Shown here: positions 5,565 to 10,641 of the stretch, piece after piece
Layout of the letters: the number at the start of each line of letters is the position of its first letter
Position numbering within the stretch: position 1 is the stretch's first letter
Assembly: GCA_009779515.1 (NCBI GenBank)
Contig: WREE01000059.1
Location: 1-10,641 of the forward strand
DNA: 10,641 nucleotides
Source of the DNA: Symbiobacteriaceae bacterium
Lineage (GTDB): Bacteria; Bacillota; JAAYKD01; WRDA01
Direction of reading: 5' to 3'
Made by a program: the position numbers and the translations under genes
The notes under the pieces: model-generated
What the model saw: only the letters and a program-made list of their open reading frames with translations
Told to the model about the DNA's origin: nothing
The model's database searches: none

Positions 5565-6851
5565 ATGCAATTGGAACTCGGAATCATTAAGATCAAGGAT
5601 GTACAGTTTGGTAGTGCAACCAAGATCGAGAACAACGTGCTCTATGTGGATAAGGCAGAGCTTATCGCAGCCTTGTCCGGCGATGAACGTATTCAAAGCA
5701 TCGATGTTGAACTGGCAAAACCGGGCGACTCCACCCGGATTATCCCAGTGAAGGATGTCATCGAGCCGCGAGTCAAGGTTGAAGGACCGGGTAACATTTT
5801 CCCCGGTATGCTGGGCAAAGTCGAAATGGTCGGTACTGGACGCACCCATGTCCTCTCTGGCTGTGCCGTAGTTACCAGCGGGAATATCGTGGGCTTCCAG
5901 GAAGGGATTATCGACATGAGTGGTCCCGGCGCCGATTACACCCCCTTCTCCAAACTCTTCAACGTAGTCATTGTCGCTGAGCCTAAGGAAGGCGTTCTCC
6001 AGCACGACCATGAAGCTTCTGTCCGTAACATCGGTTTCAAAGCTGCTGCTTACTTAGCGGAAGCAGGACGCCAAGTTACTCCTTGCGAGATTAAGAAGTA
6101 CGAACACCTTCCCTTCATCGAAGGAGTCAAGCGCTACCCCAACCTGCCGAAGGTCGTCTTTGTCTATATGCTGCAGACCCAAGGCCTGCTCCACGACACC
6201 TATGTTTATGGTGTAGATGCCAAAAGGATCCTTCCTACCCTCATCTCGCCTACGGAAGTCTTCGACGGGGCTATCGTCAGTGGGAACTGTGTCTCTGCCT
6301 GCGACAAGAACCCCACCATTGTCCACTGCAACAACCCCATCATCGAGGATCTCTACGACCGCCACGGCACCGACCTGAACTTCCTGGGTGTGGTCATCAC
6401 CAATGAGAATGTTACCCTTGCCGACAAAGAGCGCTCTTCCAACTACACCGCTAAGTTGGTGGAAATGTTGGGCGCCGATGCGGTTATCATCTCCGAAGAA
6501 GGCTTTGGTAACCCCGACGCCGACTTAATGATGAACTGCGTTAAAATTGAAAACAAGGGCATAAAAACTGTTTTGGTAACTGACGAATACGCCGGTCGTG
6601 ACGGTGCCTCCCAGTCCCTGGCAGATGCTAACCCCTTAGCCAACGCCGTTATCACTGCTGGTAATGCCAACGAAGTTATCGTGTTGCCACCTATGGCGAA
6701 AGTTATAGGACACCCCAGGGTCGCCGACGTTATTGCCGGTGGCTGGGCTGGTTCATTGCAACCCGATGGCTCCATCATCGCCGAAATCCAAGTTATCACT
6801 GGGGTCAACAGCGAGTTGGGCTACTTTACCCTAACGGCGCGGGAAGTGTAA
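5565..6851 (+). CDS. grdE: Glycine reductase component B, pyruvoyl proprotein GrdE
   Basis: GrdE is made as a proprotein that cleaves itself. The new N-terminal Cys becomes a pyruvoyl group that binds the amino group of glycine as a Schiff base, so it decides the substrate. The 428-residue product starts MQLELGIIKIKD and contains EGPGNIFPG (73-81) and SGNCVSACD with N241-C242, the cleavage pair; Cys242 is the position I recall from Clostridium sticklandii. Further family segments are HCNNPIIEDLYDRHGTD and the C-terminal GGWAGSLQPDGS...NSELGYFT. GGAGGTG at 5551-5557 supports the ATG. It is directly followed by grdA and grdB. Together with GrdB it forms component B. Homologues for sarcosine (GrdG) and betaine (GrdI) are related, but the arrangement next to grdA and grdB favours the glycine-specific form. 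Confidence 0.97.
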   Translation: MQLELGIIKIKDVQFGSATKIENNVLYVDKAELIAALSGDERIQSIDVELAKPGDSTRIIPVKDVIEPRVKVEGPGNIFPGMLGKVEMVGTGRTHVLSGCAVVTSGNIVGFQEGIIDMSGPGADYTPFSKLFNVVIVAEPKEGVLQHDHEASVRNIGFKAAAYLAEAGRQVTPCEIKKYEHLPFIEGVKRYPNLPKVVFVYMLQTQGLLHDTYVYGVDAKRILPTLISPTEVFDGAIVSGNCVSACDKNPTIVHCNNPIIEDLYDRHGTDLNFLGVVITNENVTLADKERSSNYTAKLVEMLGADAVIISEEGFGNPDADLMMNCVKIENKGIKTVLVTDEYAGRDGASQSLADANPLANAVITAGNANEVIVLPPMAKVIGHPRVADVIAGGWAGSLQPDGSIIAEIQVITGVNSELGYFTLTAREV

Positions 6852-6880
6852 ACTAATCCTAACAAATGAGGTGTTAATAA

Positions 6881-7345
6881 TTGCTCAAAGGTAAGAAGGT
6901 TATCGTTCTTGGCGACCGGGATGGAATTCCCGGTGGCGCCATAGAAGAAGCCGTCAAGACCGCCGGGGCGGAGATTGTCTTCTCCACCACGGAATGCTTC
7001 GTCTGAACGGCTGCAGGAGCCATGGACCTGGAAAATCAGGCTAGGATTAAGGAGTTCGCTGCCAGCTTAGGCGCAGAGAATATCCTGGTCATCCTGGGTG
7101 GAGCAGAAGCGGAAGCTGCCGGGTTGGCAGCGGAAACTGTTACCGCCGGAGATCCGACCTTTGCCGGTCCTTTGGCAGGAGTCTCGTTGGGACTCGCTGT
7201 GTATCATGTGCTGGAAAATGAAATTAAGTCCGAGTGCGATGCCGCAGTCTATGAAGAACAGATAGGCATGATGGAAATGGTTTTGGATGTCGAAGCCATC
7301 CAAAAAGAAGTCAGCTCCATCCGCGTGCAATACTCCAAGTTCTAG
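6881..7345 (+). CDS. grdA: Glycine/sarcosine/betaine reductase component A, selenoprotein GrdA (UGA at 7004-7006 = Sec42)
   Basis: GrdA is the small acidic carrier whose selenocysteine takes the carboxymethyl group from component B and delivers it to component C, ending oxidised and re-reduced by thioredoxin. The frame runs from TTG at 6881 to TAG at 7343, 154 residues, with one in-frame TGA at 7004-7006. The flanking sequence ECFV-U-TAAGAMDLENQ is the conserved GrdA active site (C39xxU42). GDRDGIPGGA occurs near the N-terminus, and LGGAEAEAAGLAAETVTAGD, DPTFAGPLAGVSLGL and MMEMVLDVE follow. GAGGTG (6868-6873) lies 7 bases before TTG, fixing the start. Plain ORF callers would report only the part after the UGA, starting at the ATG at 7022. 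A candidate SECIS follows the UGA. The length is normal for the family. Confidence 0.97.
7027..7040 (+). promoter_or_regulatory. Candidate bacterial SECIS hairpin of grdA
   Basis: CCTG (7027-7030) pairs with CAGG (7037-7040) around the loop GAAAAT, which starts with G. The loop begins 24 bases after the UGA. Bacterial SECIS elements are short hairpins a few tens of bases after the UGA, inside the coding sequence, with a guanine at the start of the apical loop; this fits, although the stem is only 4 bp. It lies under the conserved residues DLENQ, so protein constraint may also explain it. Confidence 0.55.
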
Positions 7346-7379
7346 CAGGGGTAACCTTGCTAAGGAGGGGAAACTACGT

Positions 7380-8690
7380 ATGAAGAAAATCCGTGTCCTG
7401 CATTACCTCAACCAGTTCTACGGCGGTATTGGCGGCGAAGATAAAGCCGATGTCCCGGTGCAGGTTAAAGAAGAAGCCGTAGGGCCAGGGCTGGCTATTA
7501 AAGCCGCTCTAGGCGAAGATGGCGATATTATTGCTACCATCATCTGTGGTGACAACTATTTTAACGAAAACCTGGAAAGTGCCACTGCCGAAATCCTTAA
7601 GCTGGTGGAGCAATACAAACCCGACTTGCTCATCGCCGGACCTGCTTTTAATGCCGGTCGTTACGGTATGGCTTGCGGGGGGGTCTGCAAAGCTGTAGGG
7701 GAGACCTTCTCCATTCCTACGGTAACAGGTATGTATATTGAAAGCCCTGGGGTAGACGGCTACCGTAAATACACCTACATTGTGGAAACGGGCAACTCTG
7801 CTGCCGATATGCGCCGGGCAATACCACCTATGGTCACCCTGGCGAAGAAGCTGGTAGCTGGTGAGCCGTTAGGCGACCCCAAGAGCGAAGGGTATATCTC
7901 CCGTGGCTTACGCCAAAACTATTTCCATACCGAGCGCGGCTCCAAGCGAGCTGTCGACATGCTCTTGGCGAAAATCAAAGGTGAACCTTTTGTCACCGAA
8001 TATCCCATGCCGGAGTTCGATAGAGTAGCTCCCAACCCTCATATTCTCGATATGAGCAAAGCTACTATTGCTCTGGTCACCTCTGGGGGTATTGTCCCCA
8101 AGGGGAACCCCGATCGCATTGAATCCTCTTCAGCCTCTCGCTTTGGCTGTTATGACATCACTGGTGTCACCGATCTTACCGCCGATACCTACCAAACCGC
8201 TCATGGTGGCTACGATCCGGTCTACGCTAACCTGGATGCCGACCGCGTCCTCCCGGTGGATGTCCTGAGGGAAATGGAAGCTGCCGGCGTTATCGGCAAG
8301 CTACACAATCTCTATTATGCTACCGTAGGTAATGGCACCTCCGTTGCTAATGCTAAAAAGTATGCTGCTGCCATCGGTGCCGAACTTAAGGAGGCGGGGG
8401 TCGACGCTGTCATCCTTACCTCTACCTGAGGCACCTGTACTCGTTGCGGTGCAACGATGGTTAAAGAGATCGAGCGATGCGGCATTCCCGTAGTCCATAT
8501 GTGTACGGTAGTTCCTATCTCCCTCACGGTGGGCGCCAATCGCATTGTTCCCACCGTAGCCATTCCTCACCCTCTAGGTAACCCCACCCTCACTCCGGCT
8601 GACGAGAAGAACTTGCGGCGTCGTCTGGTGGAACGTGCCCTCAAGGCGCTCCAGACCGAAGTTCACCTCCAGACGGTTTTTGAGGAGTAG
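7380..8690 (+). CDS. grdB: Glycine reductase component B, selenoprotein GrdB (UGA at 8427-8429 = Sec350)
   Basis: GrdB is the selenoprotein subunit of component B. Glycine is bound at the pyruvoyl of GrdE, and the GrdB selenol is thought to attack it, giving ammonia and a carboxymethyl group that passes to GrdA. The frame from ATG 7380 to TAG 8688 gives 436 residues with TGA at codon 350. The UGA lies in STU-GTCTRCGATM, the known GrdB active site with U350, C353 and C356. Other family segments are HYLNQFYGGIGGEDKA at the N-terminus, AGPAFNAGRYGMACG, and VVPISLTVGANRIVP with IPHPLGNP near the C-terminus. GGAGGGG at 7364-7370 lies 9 bases before the ATG. Read without Sec, it would split into a 349-residue and a 77-residue ORF. 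The SECIS hairpin is strong, and the next gene is separated by a terminator. Confidence 0.97.
8441..8457 (+). promoter_or_regulatory. Bacterial SECIS hairpin of grdB
   Basis: TCGTTGC (8441-8447) and GCAACGA (8451-8457) form a perfect 7-bp stem with the three-base loop GGT. The loop begins 18 bases after the UGA (8427-8429). A GG/GT-type apical loop at this distance is what SelB recognises in the known bacterial SECIS model. The stem lies in the codons for TRCGATM. Confidence 0.8.
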
Positions 8691-8724
8691 GTATCCTCAG
8701 CAGTTTTACATACCCCAATATCAT

Positions 8725-8753
8725 AATGGGAGCCGTTTTGGCTCCCATTTTTT
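8725..8753 (+). terminator. Strong intrinsic terminator between grdB and grdC
   Basis: AATGGGAGCC (8725-8734) pairs perfectly with GGCTCCCATT (8740-8749) around a GTTTT loop, and the T-run 8748-8753 follows. It ends 2 bases before the grdC ribosome binding site (AAAGGAGG, 8756-8763). It should end or attenuate the grdX-grdB transcript, so that component C genes get less mRNA or use another promoter. Confidence 0.85.
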
Positions 8754-8770
8754 CCAAAGGAGGACTACAC

Positions 8771-10306
8771 ATGCCCTTGCCTGTTCTCAAAGGCGCTGCT
8801 TATGCCTTAATCCATGCTCCCCAAATGCTGATCCATATGGGGACGACACAAAGTGGCGAACGCTACGCTAACCCCGATTCTGATTATTTAAAAAAGCTTC
8901 CCCAACACCTGCGGGAGTTCGATGCTTGCCTGGCTTACCCCCCAAATCAGGTTTTTATCGGCAATGCTACCCCCTTTTCGTTAAATGAAGCGGCTAAACC
9001 TTGGTATGAAAACCCTCTACCGGGAGCTTCTCGCTTTGGTGCTTTTGGAGAGATCATGCCGGAAGATGAGCTTCTGGGATGGCTCAAAATCAGCGATGCT
9101 TTTGATTTAGTTATGCTGGAAGAAAGTTTTCACACAGCTATTACCGCTAAACTCCAGCAACACCCCTTAATCAACGACTTTGATTTGGGGCGTCTGGGAA
9201 AAAGTGCCACCCAAGCAGAAATAAACCACCAAATCAACGAAGTTCACGCCGAGCCTCTCTACTACCAATTTAACTTGGTAGGTTGTGTCAAGCGTGCCCA
9301 TGAATACGACCAGGCACTCACCGCTCACGTTATGACCGAGAATCTGGTGGCTAAAGCTACTGCCACCATTGCTTTGAAAAATCTGTTGGCGAAAAACAAC
9401 ATTGCTCCTCAGGAGATAGACTACCTCATCGAGTGTTCGGAAGAAGCGTGCGGCGATATGAACCAACGAGGCGGCGGCAACTTCGCCAAAGCTATAGGAG
9501 AAATGGTACAAGCTGTGCGGGCTACCGGTATTGATATGCGCGGTTTTTGTGCGGCTCCGGTTCATGCCTTGGTTACCGCGGCGGCTTTAGTCCAGGCAGG
9601 GGTTTACCAAAATGTCGTCGTCTTGGCCGGTGGTGCCACAGCCAAGCTGGGGATGAACGGTCGCGACCATGTGAAAAAGGACCTCCCACTGTTGGAGGAT
9701 GTCATTGGCGCCTTTGCTTTTCTTGTTAGTGCCGATGATGGCCTTAACCCTATCATCCGCACCGATATAGTGGGACGGCATCTTATCGGCTCCGGTTCGG
9801 CTCCTCAGGCAGTAATGCAAGCTTTGGTACTAGACCCGCTACAGTCTGTAGGCCTTACCATCCCCCAAGTGCAAATGTACTCCGCCGAAATGCAGAACCC
9901 GGAAATAACCGTCCCTGCTGGGGCTGGCGATGTCCCCCTGGCTAACTACAAAATGATAGCTGCTTTAGCCGCCATGAAAGGGATGATCGATCGCTCGGAA
10001 GTTAATAGCTTTGGCGAAAAGCATGGCATGCCTGGTTTTGCACCTACCCAAGGGCATATCCCTTCCGGCGTTCCCTTCTTAGGACATGCTCGCACCATGA
10101 TGTTGGCTAAGGAACTTAACAACACTATGATTATCGGTAAAGGCTCCCTCTTCCTGGGGCGGATGACCAATCTTTTCGATGGAGTTTCCTTTGTCATGGA
10201 GCATAATCACGGTCAGGGTGCCGCCCAAGAAGGGGTCAGCAAAGATGAAGTGCGTGTTCTTATTGCTGAGGCACTGCGCTCTTTTGCTGCTACCCTGCTC
10301 GCCTAG
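8771..10306 (+). CDS. grdC: Glycine/sarcosine/betaine reductase component C, beta subunit GrdC
   Basis: Component C takes the carboxymethyl group from GrdA, forms an enzyme-bound acetyl thioester and, with phosphate, releases acetyl phosphate. GrdC is related to beta-ketoacyl synthase III (FabH/thiolase fold). The 511-residue product has the GrdC-typical start MPLPVLKGAAYALIHAP, ECSEEACGDMNQRGGGNFAK in the middle, GFCAAPVHALVTAAALVQAG followed by VVVLAGGATAKLGMNG, and near the C-terminus GHIPSGVPFLGHA and GKGSLFLGRMTNLFDG. AAAGGAGG at 8756-8763 fixes the ATG at 8771; the frame is open upstream into the terminator hairpin (ATG 8726), but those codons are not family sequence. Component C is shared by glycine, sarcosine and betaine reductases, which may explain its separation from grdEAB by a terminator. 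The grdC stop overlaps the grdD ribosome binding site. Confidence 0.96.
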   Translation: MPLPVLKGAAYALIHAPQMLIHMGTTQSGERYANPDSDYLKKLPQHLREFDACLAYPPNQVFIGNATPFSLNEAAKPWYENPLPGASRFGAFGEIMPEDELLGWLKISDAFDLVMLEESFHTAITAKLQQHPLINDFDLGRLGKSATQAEINHQINEVHAEPLYYQFNLVGCVKRAHEYDQALTAHVMTENLVAKATATIALKNLLAKNNIAPQEIDYLIECSEEACGDMNQRGGGNFAKAIGEMVQAVRATGIDMRGFCAAPVHALVTAAALVQAGVYQNVVVLAGGATAKLGMNGRDHVKKDLPLLEDVIGAFAFLVSADDGLNPIIRTDIVGRHLIGSGSAPQAVMQALVLDPLQSVGLTIPQVQMYSAEMQNPEITVPAGAGDVPLANYKMIAALAAMKGMIDRSEVNSFGEKHGMPGFAPTQGHIPSGVPFLGHARTMMLAKELNNTMIIGKGSLFLGRMTNLFDGVSFVMEHNHGQGAAQEGVSKDEVRVLIAEALRSFAATLLA

Positions 10307-10318
10307 AGGATTTAGCTT

Positions 10319-10641
10319 ATGGAAAATAATTATATTAAACAAACCATCGGAGCTATCTTCAGCGACCTAGCCGATGCTCTGGAGACAGGGCGGTTGGGAA
10401 GCACCCTGAAAGTAGCGGTTACCGTTTTAGGTTCCGAGCATGGTGCCGACGAAATCATCCGGGGAGCCTTATTAGCTGCTAAACAAAACCCCGAGCTAGA
10501 AATATGTCTCATCGGTCCAGCTAACAACAGCGGTCTTACTACCTATGAAGCTCCCGATGAAGCCAGCCAGCATCAACTGATGGAAGAGCTGCTCGACAAC
10601 GGTGTCATTGCGGCTTGTGTCACCATGCACTACAACTTCCC
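10319..10641 (+). CDS. grdD: Glycine/sarcosine/betaine reductase component C, alpha subunit GrdD, 3'-truncated by the window
   Basis: GrdD is the second subunit of component C, related to PlsX-type acyltransferases, and takes part in forming acetyl phosphate. The visible 107 complete codons begin MENNYIKQTIGAIF and continue with VAVTVLGSEHGADE and AACVTMHYNFP, typical of the GrdD N-terminus. AGAGGA (10305-10310), overlapping the grdC stop, lies 8 bases before the ATG at 10319, so the two genes are probably translated together. The cysteine reported as essential in the E. acidaminophilum enzyme (Cys359, from memory) lies beyond the window, so catalytic competence cannot be judged. Cys100 is visible in the HYNFP region. 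Confidence 0.93.
   Translation, partial: MENNYIKQTIGAIFSDLADALETGRLGSTLKVAVTVLGSEHGADEIIRGALLAAKQNPELEICLIGPANNSGLTTYEAPDEASQHQLMEELLDNGVIAACVTMHYNF

Noticed and set aside
5427..6011. 194-residue open frame on the - strand
   Set aside because: It is an antisense shadow of the strongly supported trxA end and grdE; it has no ribosome binding site or recognisable domain.
7009..7021. GGCT/AGCC hairpin with loop GCAGG as the grdA SECIS
   Set aside because: Its loop begins only 6 bases after the UGA, too close for the bacterial SECIS arrangement. The CCTG/CAGG hairpin at 7027-7040 fits better.
7022..7345. Separate 107-residue gene starting at an ATG
   Set aside because: It is the part of grdA after the UGA Sec codon; homology runs through the UGA back to TTG 6881.
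8457..8690. Separate 77-residue gene after a stop at 8427
   Set aside because: It is the C-terminus of GrdB after Sec350. Reading the TGA as a stop or pseudogene is rejected because the STU-GTCTRC active site is intact.

Overview
The window is a glycine reductase (Stickland) locus from an anaerobic, selenocysteine-using bacterium, most likely of the Firmicutes/Clostridia type. Support for this comes from the gene content, strong AGGAGGTG-like ribosome binding sites, several TTG starts, a tandem glycine riboswitch and two in-frame UGA codons that must be read as selenocysteine. I cannot name the genus. All genes are on the + strand.

Region 1 (1-3097): the 3' part of selD (selenophosphate synthase, the donor for Sec-tRNA) is followed closely by a cutC-family gene. 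The stop of cutC overlaps the start of a secreted, cysteine-patterned leucine-rich-repeat protein. SelD has an obvious link to the downstream selenoproteins; the roles of CutC and the LRR protein here are unknown.

Region 2 (3098-3478): a gene-free leader carries a two-aptamer glycine riboswitch and an intrinsic terminator. A second hairpin overlaps the terminator and could act as the antiterminator.

Region 3 (3479-8690): grdX, trxB, trxA, grdE, grdA and grdB. GrdE (pyruvoyl proprotein, Asn241-Cys242 cleavage site) and GrdB (Sec350) form the glycine-specific component B. GrdA (Sec42 in a CxxU motif) carries the carboxymethyl-selenoether. TrxB and TrxA re-reduce GrdA. TrxB is unusual: it lacks the classical NADPH-phosphate motif and has a C-terminal thioredoxin fold without cysteines. 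Each Sec UGA is followed by a plausible bacterial SECIS hairpin; the one in grdB is a perfect 7-bp stem with a GGT loop.

Region 4 (8691-10641): a strong intrinsic terminator separates grdB from grdC. grdC and the 5' part of grdD encode component C, which turns the acetyl group into acetyl phosphate (then ATP via acetate kinase).

The pathway is known. The less ordinary points are the likely ATC start of grdX, the TrxB architecture, the terminator inside the grd cluster, the alternative riboswitch hairpin, and the coupling of selD, cutC and an LRR gene. I saw no mobile elements, CRISPR arrays, tRNAs or rRNAs.
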